Below are positions 26,516-39,785 of a stretch of DNA of 64,000 nucleotides, one piece after another (the first letter of the stretch is position 1; every line of letters begins with the position of its first letter). This DNA is from Phylloscopus collybita. Lineage: Eukaryota; Chordata; Aves; Passeriformes; Phylloscopidae. The notes under the pieces are model-generated. The model saw only the letters and a list, made by a program, of their open reading frames with translations, was not told where the DNA came from and made no database searches. The translations under genes were made by a program, and so were the position numbers. The stretch lies in NCBI GenBank assembly GCA_027886175.1, contig JAJNNQ010000008.1, forward strand, positions 7,567,001-7,631,000, given 5' to 3'.

Positions 26516-28626
26516 ATTAATATATGCATAAACATAAATTAATATTGTATCATACAACAACGTTTCCATTCACTTGTTTTTAAAGGAATCTCAGTGTTGG
26601 GGTGAGAGAAACCTATCTCATATTATTTTAAAATCTTTTTCATGTGCATCTCAGCATTGGAAAGAACAGTGGAGTCAAAATAATCTTCATACTGACTTGT
26701 AGATATACAGGCCAAAGATATTTAACAGGGGCATTATTGCTATTTTCTGTTCTGATTTTATTTAATTAATGTCAGTTCACCTGTGCACAGATGACATTCT
26801 GGGTTGGGTTCATAAGAGTCTGCAAATCCATTAACTTCAGGTGAGACACAGCAATAAGCACAAGCTGAAACCTGTCTGTTGACTTGAGTTACACCCACGT
26901 GTAGGCTTATTTCTATTTATATTAGTTTAGGCCCTCTTCTCTTTCTTTTGCCTTCTCTTTCTTAAAATAGTGAAAAATCTTACCCAGATTGTAGGGGAGA
27001 GCTTCTAAATACAATGTAAGTAAACATCTGAAAAGAAAGAAATCTGTGATACAGATAGCTCTTTATCTTCTTTGAGTGAAAGACAAGAGTTGAATGGTGC
27101 TGTACTTGCTTTTCTGTTCTTCTGGAAGAGGCATAATAGGAGAAGGTGAGTCATGAGTATGTTACAGGAAACATGCAGCTCAGGAGTACATTCTATTTGT
27201 GAGGCAGGCTTACTGAAATTGTCCTGTTAGGAAAATTCCTTTGCTTTGGCAGTGAAAGGTCTAAGAATACTTTTCCAGCCCCTAAACGATTGATTGTGTG
27301 TGTGTAAATGACCACCAGTGTAGCTTTTAGGCTGAAAAGTTGTGACATAGGTGTTCAAATGACTTCCACGGAGCACCTAAAATACAAATAATCCTTCTAA
27401 TATTTGCTGAATGAAAATGAAAACACTTTCACTCACAAAGAACACAGAATTTCATCACATTCATATATCCCGAATAAGCCGTTGAAAAGGAAGATATTTA
27501 CTGGAATTCAGAAAGAAATTTCTTGAGTTCTTATGCTGATAATAGGCCCTCTTTCTCTGATGTGTCACTCAGCAGGTGTCAGCACTGAAAACGTGGGCCT
27601 AAAATTTTCACATGAAGTTTTGTCTATTATATTATTATTTTTAAGAACAATAAATAGTGTTTTTTGTTGAATTCAAAGAAGAAATTTGTTTTGACTGTAG
27701 AATGTGATTCTGGAGAGGAACAGCATGTATTATCCAGTGAATCATACTTTTCAAACAAAAAGCAGCATACAAGAAAAGATCAAGGTTTATTATGCCTCAC
27801 TTACTATCAAAGAAAAATGTAATGGCAGATGCAATGTTAGCAAATTCATGGTGCTCTGTTCACTTTTCCACGGCAGATGAATGACTGTAATTGATGGACT
27901 GGTCAGACAGACTAAAACAAAATAACATTTTTCTTTGACAGATCAAGGATTTGCCTGCTTTCTTTTTAGCGAAAAACATGAAAGCTGGAAAGAAGTTTTA
28001 TTGGAAGTGATGCACCTTCATTGTCAGTAACAATGAGTAGTGGAGTGACAGAAGGTAAGCTAAATGTTCATATTTAATATTTTATTGCTAAAAGGTATGG
28101 ATTTTTTTTGGAGTAATTCATGCTTCTAAGAGCAAGATTGAGCAGGACCCAGTGTTTAGCAACACGTGAGGAGGCCAAATGGTTTTTCAAAACTTACTGT
28201 GTGGAACAAAGTCACTTAACTGCTCAGTATACCTCAGAGTGTGTGCTATGGACTCAGCAACATGGAAAATAACCAGATAGTCCTCCCTCTACCACCTTTT
28301 CTCCTTCTTGCTGGTTGGTATTTTTCTTTATGACATACCTAATGAGTCCTGTTTTTTTCAGGGATGTTTGTCAACATGGTTAAAATATCCTGGAAAGCCA
28401 AATGTTATCTTTGTACCTTAGGGGAAAAGAGCTCATTGACATTGGTAGACAAGGTCCTTTGTCCACATGCCTCCCTCCTACCTCCCTTGGACTGTCCCTT
28501 AAAACTATGTGAAACAAGGAAAAGATATTGCTAGTGGTTTTATAAATAAAATTTTATCAAAAATTTTCCAGTTAAAAGAAGGACTTACAGAAAATACCCA
28601 CTACTGAAGTCAATATCTATTATTCT

Positions 28627-28640
28627 CCCCCCCCCCCCCC
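28627..28640 (+). repeat. C14 homopolymer
   Basis: Fourteen consecutive C, a rare and unstable homopolymer in an AT-rich region. Confidence 0.97.
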
Positions 28641-29623
28641 AAAAATTGGGTGCTTCAAAAAATGAAGGGACAAGGTTTTCTGTGCTGCCATGCTATCTAA
28701 AGTGCATGGCCTTTGCAATAAAGAACTCCAGCATATAAAACAACTTTTCCAATGAAAGCTGAATAAACAGTAAGCTAATTGCGTTTAATTCAAAAACCAA
28801 TAAATTTGAGATAATGCTATTTAAACACTGTGGTTCTCTACTGTACTTATCTGATATAATTCTTTCTTTGCATATGACCATGTCCTTTCAATATGCGTTG
28901 TCACACCTCTGATGAAATGGAGTTGAGAGTCATGAAAAAACCAGGAACATCTGGGAAATGAGAACAGAAAAGCTGAGTGTCAGATAGCAATCAATGGATC
29001 ACTTAGGGCAATTATGCTTAGGAAATGAAGGTTGTGCAGATGATGTAATTTGCACATGATCAGGCTGGTGATGGGAGTCAACACTGCTCCCCTTAGGCTG
29101 TTACGGAGATGCCTGTGCAGATGTCTGTCCTAGAAATGCCACACGTTCAGGAGAAGCTGTCAGCTCCCTGAGGAGCCACCCACTTCAGATGAGACACAAC
29201 AGGGCAAATGCCCTGTGGCAGTGCCATCCATTAGGACAATCTGTGCAAGCCACACTCTAAAGAAATGAGCGAACTGGAACAGAATGAAACATGAATTGTA
29301 AAGCACAGAGAAGTTCTCCTTCCAGTCAGTTTAAGCTTCCTGGCTCAGTCCAATCTTGACACCTCTCCAGTGACACTTAACTTACTCAGTTTTGCCAGGT
29401 CTGTCCTTTCCCATTTGTCCAAGTTTACTTTTTTTGTCATTTCAACTTAGCCCGTTTTCCTTCTCTACATTTTCTAATGCAATTAGTTGAATGATTTTGC
29501 TCCCTTCCCTTTCACATCATGTCAACTAATCACTTGCCTATATTTCTCTTGCCTCAGCTGTGCACATTTCTCTTATGCAACAATTCAGCTTTAAGCTTTC
29601 CCTCCTGTTAGAGCTTGCTGCCC

Positions 29624-29860
29624 CTATTATTATTTATTAATGCTTTGCACAACTCTTCACCAAGAACTTTGACTTATCTTAAAGACTTTCAATAATTAAG
29701 CCCCACAATAAGCCTATAAAAGATGCAATTATATTATCTATTTACCAGATGGCTAACCAGGAACAGACAGAAGTTAGCTAAATTGCCCTGGGTTAAAAGT
29801 TGGGGAAAGACAGCACTGGGAATAGAATCCAGTGTTAGTTGAGTTTCTCTGCCAAAAGCT
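29624..29860 (+). mobile_element. MIR-like SINE relic
   Basis: This is the longest MIR-like match. 'atttattaatgctttgcac' parallels the MIR 5' part, 'aattaagccccacaataagcctataaaagatgca' parallels 'ttaatcctcacaacaaccctatgaggtag', 'tatctatttaccagatgg' parallels 'tccccattttacagatgag', and then follow core and 3' parts ending near 'aatccagtgtt'. The order of blocks is kept over about 230 bases. The strong divergence fits an old amniote insertion. Confidence 0.6.
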
Positions 29861-31299
29861 TGTAGTACTACAAAGTGTGTATACCAGCTGTTGGGGAATC
29901 ACTGTGCTGGCCCAGAATTGTCCTGCTCTAGCTAAGAGCTTAAGATCTATTATTGAATAGGTTTTCAAACTCAGTCCTTGCCCTTTTCTTTCCTAGGGGA
30001 CAACAGAAACATCTGAACTTGTAAACCTAAAATGAAACTCTGGTGATATTTTCCCATCTCTTCTGTAGTAGTTCTGTAACTGAGTGAGGTCTGTGAATAG
30101 CTGGATTTTAAAAAAATTATGTGTATTGTCAGCAAAACACTTTGAAAAAGAGAAAGTCATTGTTTGTCTGTCTATCAATCTATCTGTCTATCACAGTGTG
30201 AGCCAGTCAGACAGCCTGCCCATAGCACCAAAAAGCCATGCTGGATTTGTTATCTGTGCGACCAACCATCTGGACTACATACTGAATTCTCTGTCACCAT
30301 TAAACAGAGGAATCACACTTTGTAAATAGTGACTTTAAGGATTTTTTTCTAGGGCTACTTATTTGGTGAGGCTGGCAAATTCTAACCAGTCCTTGTAAGT
30401 TTAGGTCTTGATGTCCATGTTCATCTTATTGTCATGTGTATGATCTTCTTCAATATGTAGAATATTGAACAGAATAAAACTTATGGACTATTCCAGATGC
30501 AGGGTTTGCAGTGTATTTGTAAAAGCTTTGACATGGTGCTCTAACTATTTGCATGAAGTATTTTAGGATCATTTTAAGTCTTTGGGATCATTTTACGTGT
30601 TACAGTGAAGACTTATAGTCCTTTCAATTAATCCGATCAATTACTACACTGATCTTGAAAACTCATTTTAAACTAGACATGCTTAATTTTCATGCTGGGA
30701 ATTAATCTGCGAAGGATAATTCTTCTGATGGATAAAAATACTGATACTCTGCTGCAAGAGCTGTGGCCAAAGTGTGATCACTTCTCTAAGGTTGGTCCCA
30801 TCCCCTGTGGAGGGAGACCTGCTGTGAAAAATATTGTCATTAAGTTGTAAACATGAAGAAATGCCTTTTGGTCATTTTGCCTTGAACTACCTATGGGTTC
30901 CTGGAAGCTTTCCAGTATGAATGGTGAGGGCAGCAGTCTCCAGTTATTCTTAGTACATTTCCAGATCTTTGGGCATGTGTGTATTCTGGTGCCCAAGGTG
31001 ATGCCTTCCAGTAGCACCAGTTACAGTATCTTGCCTAAACTCACCAGAGTTGCAGAAGATCTTTAAGGGCCATTTGAGATTCTGTCATGGGGAAGATTAA
31101 ATGCTGAAATCTAGATGGTCTTTCTACTTTGGGGAGGAAAAAAAGCCCATCCATATGAAATTGTGCTCATTACTGAGGAAAATAAATTCTTGTCTGTCAA
31201 GCAAATGGCCAGGCTTTAGAAGTGGTTAGACTTGCACATCAATTACTAGGGAAAAACAACACCTGTGTATACTAATTACTTATTTAATGGAAGGTTTTC

Positions 31300-31420
31300 A
31301 GATATAAGGTCAAATTCTCCACTTGTATCAGTTGTGTGCCAGAGAAATGTCATTTTTGTCAATGGAAAAACCCACTGATTTACACTGGTAGGTGTTAAAG
31401 TAAGTGAGGTGAATGGAATG
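31300..31420. mobile_element. Possible old sauropsid interspersed repeat
   Basis: The words 'ggtcaaattctcc', 'gtcaatgga' and 'gatttacactggt' occur in the order of a repeat I recall from turtle, crocodile and bird sequence, in which 'caaattctg', 'caatgga' and 'atttacaccggtgta' recur. This is recognition from memory and the copy is poor. Confidence 0.3.
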
Positions 31421-32833
31421 TTATGGTGCACAGTAGGAGTGTCATTGTAATAAATAACATCTTTAACTTTTAAATGCATGCTTTATATATTCTTACATGA
31501 TCGATGTTCCTTTAAGTACTGTTTGAGTTAATTTGAGTGCAGTTTTGTTTAGTCTTTGTCTCATGTTTGTTGACTTTTTACTCTCCTTGCTCTGTCAAAA
31601 ACATTTCGATGCTATAAATAAGAGCATGGATTAAATACATTCTTTGTGACAAGCAATGTGCACTGCATTCACTTCTTTCTTCTAGAAGATAGATTATGTT
31701 TTTCATTATTTTGAATCTGCACTCTTCCAGTATTCTGAATATCAGTAGAAGTACATTTAGACTCGGTTATGGAAAAATGGTGTTTTATATATATATTCTA
31801 CTTGTAACAGATATGTGCTTGCACCTGGAAATATCCACACTCATACAAACTACAGTTTTAAGAAGTTGCAGAATCCATGGCATTGGTTTTATTTATTACA
31901 GGAGTTGTGTATGATGCTGTGGTACAAGGGCTTGGGCTATGATGAGATTATACATGATTCATAGGTTAAATCAATTAGGCTTAAAGTATTCCCTCTGGCT
32001 GAAGAGGTGGGTGTACAAAGGATCAAACTGGGGAGGTCATCATGCATCAGTTGTAGCTCCCTGTGCCCCAGCACTTGAGGAGCTGTGTCGTAATTCCCAC
32101 CCCCACCAAGCATTCTGAAACGTGTCTGATGTCCTGGCAGGTATCTTTATGGATATATGGGTATGGCCAAGCCTTTTACAGGTGTAAGTTGACTTAAGTG
32201 AAACTGTGTGTTTGCATTAAGGGGAAATTTCATGGATGGGAAACTACCCATGGCAAAGGGAGACTGATGCTTTTCAAAATCGATCTCCCTGTGGTATGCA
32301 GTGCAGTAGCAGTTCACTTAAACAAAAACAAGAAACACACAGGAGGAAACATCAAGGGCAGTTAGCCATACAGTCTAGGTTCATACAGAAGACATCACTG
32401 TATATTTTCAAGTTATATATTTTCACCAAATATCACATTTACCCAGTGGTTTGCAGGCAGGAGTAAGGCAGGAAGAGTCTTTCCTTGTGTAACTGTCCTA
32501 GGGCTCAAAAAGTCCAGTGACTGTGAAGTCTAGTCTCATCTCAGGCAATTCTATTTTATATTTGTCTTCATTATTGAGCACGCTTCATATTCTCTTCCTC
32601 GGCTCACTGCAGCTTCATTGCTTCATTTTATGTATCAGGAAGCCGGACAAAGCTCAACTGGCAGCAGGATTTAGACTTTTATTAAGTCGGATAGAAATCA
32701 TCTCACTCAGTAATCTGGAAAGATGGTGAGAAGTCGTGAGTTTGGCAGGATGGTCTTTTTTAATTACTGCAGATTTCTGATCTACATTTCCCTGCAGTTT
32801 AGCATATTGTTGTGAACTTGCAATGTGAGTGTC

Positions 32834-32852
32834 AAACTCCCCTCTAGTGGTT
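32834..32852 (-). promoter_or_regulatory. Possible CTCF site
   Basis: On the minus strand this reads CAACCACTAGAGGGGAGTT, close to the CTCF core (CCACCAGRGGGCGC-type) but lacking the final GC part. One motif match without conservation data is weak evidence. Confidence 0.25.
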
Positions 32853-33043
32853 GCTGTACACAGAGAATAAACATTGATTTAGCTTGATGACAAGTATTTA
32901 ACTCTGGACAGGAAAAGATGACAATTCATATGAGATTCTGGTGGTTGTACATAGTGAAATTTATTTATTTGTCTTTCTTCCTCTTTTAATGATTTAGTTA
33001 CTTCACATGTTGAAATACTGTAATTAAAACATGATTCATTGTC

Positions 33044-33080
33044 AAAGCAAACAAACAAACAAACAAAACCAGACAAAAAG
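33044..33080 (+). repeat. (AAAC)n tract
   Basis: Five or more CAAA units followed by A-rich sequence. Confidence 0.9.
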
Positions 33081-34112
33081 AATGGTGGCATTATACTCTG
33101 CAAAATGCGAATGTGCCACCTATTGGTGATGCCTCTGCACTTCTTGATTGCTCTCCAGCAGGTCACTGGCAGTGTCACCATGAACAATGCCAGTTGTCCC
33201 ATAGCACACAACAGGGCTACACACAGCTCCCTGCCTGCTTGTATTAATGCAGTACTAGTGCTGCAATAATATAAAAGCAAGAATTGAGCAGTAAGTGTGA
33301 AATAAAGAACTGAATGTTAAAAATGTGCAAAGAATAGAGTGACTCATTAAGTGTCATTATGATTAAAGAGTTCCATTTCTTGCTAACAGAGTTCTCAGCA
33401 GCAGATTGTGAAACCAGAAATACACTCTGCAAGGCAGAAGTTTTTTGCTATGTGTGAAGAGGAAAGATATGGTGAACTTGTATGTTTCTCAGCCATCTGA
33501 GCTGTAAATTTGCACCTCTACAATCCTCTCAGAGAATCTGTTAATAACTTTTTGGAAGCTCTTCTGCCTGAATCCTATAAGGCAGTAAGATTGGATCCTG
33601 CCTGGGTCCATGCATGGAAAGGAAGAAGTCTCAGGACATCTGACACTGTAAACTCTGTCGTGAAAGTTTTGTTTCCCAGTTTTCAAAAGCAGCCTTCATT
33701 CACCCTTTATGCATATTAAGAATTGTATTTCTGTTAATTAAATATTTCACACAGGTACCTCTGTTCAGTAGGTGCCAGTGATTAAACCTGTCTATGCAGA
33801 AGTGGAAACTGTATTTTAAATCTGTGCCCTTCTAATTTGATTTTTTTCTCATAGTTTATATATCAGTTACCAATTGTCCCACTCTCCAGGATAGTATTAA
33901 ATCACTGCTTATGGTACAGTATCAGCTCTACTTCATTTCATTTAGTAGAAAAAAAAATAAAGCAATGTTACTAGTTTTCTCAGTCTAAAACCAGCAAAGC
34001 TGCTATTTAGTAAAAAATTTTGAAATATATTTTTGCTCATAATCCTGCTACTTCTTTATGGCACAGTTTTGGTGATGGTTTGGTACAGTTTTTGTGCTTT
34101 GTTTTGTTGTGG

Positions 34113-34135
34113 TTTTTTTTTTTTTTTTTTTTTTT
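34113..34135 (+). repeat. T23 homopolymer
   Basis: Twenty-three consecutive T preceded by TTGT words. It could be the complement of an old poly(A) tail; no body is recognised. Confidence 0.95.
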
Positions 34136-37100
34136 GTTAGTAGCTCAGCTTAGTGAAAGGACAGAGTCAACCCTGACTGGCTGCAATAAGCTAAGCACTG
34201 GTGTGTGACATTAAATGTACACACTGGAATGTAAGATGTCACTGAAAACAAAACCAGTTCTGGAGAGATAAGGTAATAATGAGAGCTAGCATACAGCAAG
34301 CACAGTTAAAGTACACCACAGTGTAATATTTGACTAATCATCTAAAATTATTGGTTTTCCTTAAACCTGAGATTTGTCAGAATCACAAAACAACCCAGCA
34401 GCCTAGATAAACGTCAGAATGAAGAATCAAAAAAACACATTTGAAAATATGGAATATATTGTTATACCCATGAAGAGTGTAAAGCAATAGCTGTGTCAGG
34501 CCCTCTTAAAAATAATACACTTTCATCTTATGTCTTAATGTAAGAACGTCTTTTTGAGCAGATGTTCTGGGAGTGCTCCCTCCCTTATGCAATGACAGAA
34601 GCATAGCAATGCTCCTAGAGAGGTTTACCTTTCAGAGCTGACAAGTGTTAAAAGAAAATGGGGGGTGCGAACAGGTTTATAATCTACATCACAGATATGT
34701 GGGAAAGGGTTTTAAAATACACTGTGTAAGGGAGAGGAGAAAAATCAGACACATTAAATAAAATCTATATAAATAGCAACAGTGAAGTCATACAATGATC
34801 TTTAGCAAAATAAGCCCCACTAAAGCAGGCCATGAGCAGTGAGAGCTGCTATTTCTTATGGGATGCAGTGATAAAGAAATTACATACTTATTTGAGAGGA
34901 ACATAAATAAAGATTAATAGGTTAATGAGTTATTTTCCTTTCATTACTATACTATTGTACTTTATTATAATTGCTTTGCACTCATTTAATTAAATTTGAA
35001 CTAGGGCCAACACAAGATAATTTGTTTTCCCTGTACTAAACAATGAGTATGCAGATTGGAAGTACTGAAGCAGTAATCAGCCCTCTGTTTGCAACACTTT
35101 TCTACTCTGAGTAGACATTATAATTGATAATTTGATTGTTGCAGCACTCCGTGCAATATATTTTAAAGCAACATTAACATAATGGAAATTATGTTGTGTG
35201 CCTAATCCAAGCTTTTCACTCTGTAAGTATACAAATCCCATTCTGTAATGAATTAGGGCACTATCCACCAAACATGCATACAACCTTTACATGCCTCGTT
35301 TTGGAACAGAGCTATCTCCTTCTAGTCTCCAGTCAATGTCTTCCCTATCAAGTTATATCACTTAAGTTGTACACAAAAAGAGCTAAAATAGCAAAGCTAA
35401 GCATTTCAATGAAGCCTGATTTGTTCTGAAATAAATCTGTCATTAAAATTAAGTAGGTTTTTTTATAGTCCCTGTATAATTTTTGCATTATTTCCAAGGA
35501 AGGTGTTTATCCTGACCATTAGGTTTTATCTTTCTATTGTCTCTTTCCACCCTTGGAGAACCCTACTAGCAAAAGAATAATGTGACTGAGATGTTGAGGA
35601 AGGACTTTTCAATGCCTGTAATATAAAAGAAAAGCTACCTCATTACATTTTTATATATATTGAGCCTAGGAAACAAAGCGGGTTTTTTTCTGCAAGAATG
35701 AGAGGAAAGGCTGAGGTTCTATTCGATCTTTTTCTTTACCCCAATCACATGCCCACCATGCAGTTTTAATAGATTGCTTCTTGTTGCCCCAAGACCTTGC
35801 AGAGGAGCTGGTCTGCATGTCCTGACCTAAGGAAGTCCTGAGGATGATGGGACAGTCCTGAGCAGTTGTGTGCCACCTCTGCAGTCACCAAGGTTACCTT
35901 GCCTTTCAAGTTTGGGCCAGGAAAGAGAAGTTGAAAAACAAAGTGAAGTGTGATGACTTACACCAACTTTCTGCCAACTTTCACTTTATTTGTTTTCTGA
36001 AAAAATAAGAGTGATTTTGCTTGTGTAAATATTTGAGTCACCTCATTTAATATTTGCCTATTTACTTTACAGCCCGAAGTGTCCCTGCACTAGAAAGGTG
36101 AGTTGTGGGTTTGTAAAATGAGTTCAACTTGTTTGAGAAAAGTGTTGTAGAGGAGAGTATTTCACTTACTGTCTTTTAGAACTGAGCTTGCAAAGTCTCC
36201 TATGGTCTTCCTTATGCAAGGAATCCTACTGAAAATAATCATGATTAGTATTTTAGAGAAGTTATGATGAGCTTAACTGTGCTGCTCACTGGAGAGCAGT
36301 GCTAATGAGTGTGGAGTGGCCCAGGTTGCCTGCACACACTTCTTTTGTTCTCCACCACGTTTCCAAAGGAAGTTTTTGAAGGGGATAGGGAGCCTGACTG
36401 GCAGGCCTGACTTCCCTTTTTTCTTTTTCTAGTGTGTAATTCCATTTCCTTTTGTTGGCAATTCTTTAACATCGTTATAAAGCCTAATGTATTAGGAGAG
36501 ATGCTACTATAATACTCCTGGAGCTGAGAGAAAATTAGAAGTATAGGAGAAATGAACGGTGTTACAGATATTTAAAAAAGTGTCAGAGAGTGCTCCCTGC
36601 CTCACCACCCAGCTCTAAAACCACTGATCCTCTGAGAGCTCTCTCTGTCTATCACTGTGGTCTGACACTACGTGCTTCCACTTCTATTGTTTTGGGATTT
36701 CCGTGGTTTTCCAGCCATGCAACAGGAACCTGGGGAATCCTGCCCCAGACAGTTTCTCTCTTACATATGAGATTTCACTAACTAGGTCCCCAAGATCTAT
36801 TTGGGGTCCAGAAGTAATGAGGTGGGCTTTGTGTCGTGAAAAAAGATGGAGCTGGCTGCCTGTACTGAGGCACTGTGTGTTGGGAAGAGCTGGGAAGCCA
36901 AGATCCCTGCTGAAATCAGGGTGTAGGGGAGGTCCTCTCATCTTCATTCAAAGCCTGTAGGAGGTTTCTTTCCTGCACTTAGTAGCACAAAGACAGAAGC
37001 CTTTTGTAGCTTGTCTACTGTGAGGCCTTACCAAAGTCTCCTGAGTCTTAATAAAAGTTGCAGCCATCCTCAGTGTGGTTCAGTTTTGCAATAAAGCTTG

Positions 37101-38729
37101 GTGCATTTCAATAACTTTTGAGTTTTCCAGAGAAAGGCTTTGCCTGAGCAAAGAGACATGAGATCCATGACAGACAGGGCATCATTTAGTGCTCATATCA
37201 AGGAGTGGTGGGATTTTTCCACACCACCTTAGAATCTGTTACGGTGGATTATGCCTTCAGAAAAACTAATTTATAATGTCTCAAGTAGAAAGTGGATCAT
37301 AAGTGCTCTGTCTTTTTATACAAAGCCACTGCTGTCAGCCCATAAGGCAAATCCAGGGAGGCTTCTGTTTTCCATTTACCGTATTTTCAATTGATTGGTC
37401 AGTGGTGTGTATCCTTTTTCAGTTTCTTTATTCTCTCTCTTTCAGACTTGGAATATCATTGCCTGAAATCCTGAGGGTAACATTATAGATTTCTTTTTAT
37501 TTCACACAGAGACCTTTAAACACACAACATACCTGAATTACCCCTCCATCTAGCTTTAAATCAGTCTGGGTGTGTAACTCAAATCACAGATTGAATGCTA
37601 TAATATTGCTTCTTTGCACCATTTAAAAGGTTGGACTAAAAAGGGAACAACCCTTTTCATAGGTGTGCATAATAAATGTAGCATGACTAGAGATGTAAGA
37701 ATGGGAGAATATTTTGATATGAGGTGTTATAACCAAGCTAGGTTTATAGTGAAATCAAAAAGTGTAAGAAGAAAGAAAAGCTCTGAAAAGCATGAGGGGA
37801 TCATGGAAGGGTATGGATGGAAAATAAAATAGGAGATTTTCAAAGCTGAAGTTTTGTAGCTAGAGAATTCTACCTGCCATCCAGTGTGGATATTTATTTG
37901 GGATAAATAAAATAGCAGCTGAGACTGTTGAAATGCATATATCAATCATCTGTAAGATAAAGCAGCTAGGGAAGATTGAAAGATTACAGAACAAAGGGGA
38001 AAGTGTAAGTAAAGGACGAAAATAAAAGAAGTCTGTGTGAAGGCTAAGATAAATAAGAGATTTTCTGAATACACAAGAAATGAGGTCGCTGGAGAATGCA
38101 GCTGAATTTGAGACATTGCAAAGGTAACCTACCTTTGGTTGAGAGAAATATACTTTTCAGATGTTAAATTCTTTTTTCTCGATGAAGATAAGGATAATAC
38201 AAAGAAGAGACACCAAACCAGAAAAAGGAGTTAATATAGACTCTGAATACTGAGAAAAATTAGGACTTTAAAAATCAACCCAAATTCCAGTGAGAAACTG
38301 AAACACTCAGGAAGAGACATGCTCACCATGTTGTTGGAAATAGTGCCTGGCTGGAAATGCCTGGAGACTTGGAGTATAGTCCTGGACAGTGAGTTATTGG
38401 TAGATTTTAGGTCATAACATGTGGTTTGGGTAGTCTGTTTACAAGAAAATAGTTCTGTACACAGCAGTTTCCATTATCCTTGTGTATTATGGGCTTTTTT
38501 AAAGTTTGTTGTAAAGAGAAGGACACCAAAACAAGACCACGGTGAGGCTGATGTGGAGGAGCAGTGCTGAGAGGCCACATCCTCACTCCATTTGAGTCAG
38601 GGTATTTAAACACAATTAAACGTGGTTGAGGAAAGACCATGAGCTTGCAGTCAAGTGAAGAATGTATAACAAGCTTTCAAAGACAGCCCAGACCAATGGA
38701 GAGCATTAAGACTGAAGAATTCTCAGCAG

Positions 38730-38771
38730 AAAAAAACCCCAACCAACCAACCAAAAAAACCCCACAAAAAA
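38730..38771 (+). repeat. A/C-rich tract with (AACC)n
   Basis: A-runs, CCCC and three AACC units in about 42 bases without T or G inside. Confidence 0.85.
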
Positions 38772-39589
38772 TGAGCAGCAAAAATAATAAGAGCAAGGTG
38801 TGAAATGCAAATACAGAGGCTTGATGTAGTCTAATACTGGTGAGACATGATAGTATCATGGCAATGCTCAAAGGACCAGTCTCTGGTTTTAATTATCTTT
38901 TTAAAAAGTTATTTTACAATCAGAAAAGGTTCAAAACTGCTGCTAGTATGGTACAAGGGCAGAGAGACCTTAGTTATTTGTTAAAGTTAAAGAAAGCAGG
39001 TCTATAGAACAGAGGAAATTAGGAGGTCATCTCATTGAGTCAGAGATAATTCTGAAGGGAATAGGCAAGATAAATGCTGCCAGGTTAGTTGAACTCTTTT
39101 GAGATGCAAGAACAAAGGAGATGAACGAAGAGAAATCAATGGCCACTGTATTTATTTGGAATTCCTTACACAAATTGGGAGCAATTGCATGTATAAAAGA
39201 TTTCACTAAGAGGAAGAAACAATTTAAACAATAATTGAAAGGGTTAGTGTATCTAAGGTTTTAAAAATATAGACATTTAACATTAACATTTACAGTGAGC
39301 TATTTTCTTTGCAAATAATTATACATAATCTCTTTGCAAGGCAGCCCTATTGCAATAAATAATAAAATAAAGCAGAAAGACTCCAAAATAGGAATTTTAA
39401 TTTAGAGGTGGTTCTAACTCTGGTTATTGAAAATTTTCCTGCAGTGATTTCCCAACAGCACAAGTAAATTGTGTGTGGACGGAGGGAATAAACACTGCTT
39501 TACTATATATACTTCTGTGTCTACCATTTTTCCTATTTGAAAGCATGTATACCAGAAGGGATTGTGTCATCAGATGAGTTACTTGGTTT

Positions 39590-39754
39590 TTGGGTTAGGT
39601 TGGGATTTTTTCTGTTTTGGTTGTTTTATGGTTTTGGTTTTTTTTGTTTGTTTGGGTTTTTGTGTGTGTGTGTGTTTGTTTGTTTGTTTTCTAATTATTT
39701 TAAATATACATCTGGGCAGAGGGATACACAAATGCACATATCACACACACATAT

Positions 39755-39785
<31 letters not shown>
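39590..39785 (+). repeat. T/G-rich tract, (GT)n, (TTTG)n and (ATTT)n
   Basis: A T/G-rich stretch to 39690 includes GT repeats and three to four GTTT units. After about 60 bases of ordinary sequence comes an (ATTT)n array of about eight units at 39753-39785. Confidence 0.9.

Larger units (their letters stand above)
19321..29623. other. Non-coding flank upstream of TOX3
   Basis: No supported gene. It holds A/C tracts at 22763-22822 and 25008-25062, a T-tract at 25262-25275, a (TAA)n at 26493-26515 and a C14 run at 28627-28640. The remaining sequence is unremarkable AT-rich DNA. Confidence 0.75.
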
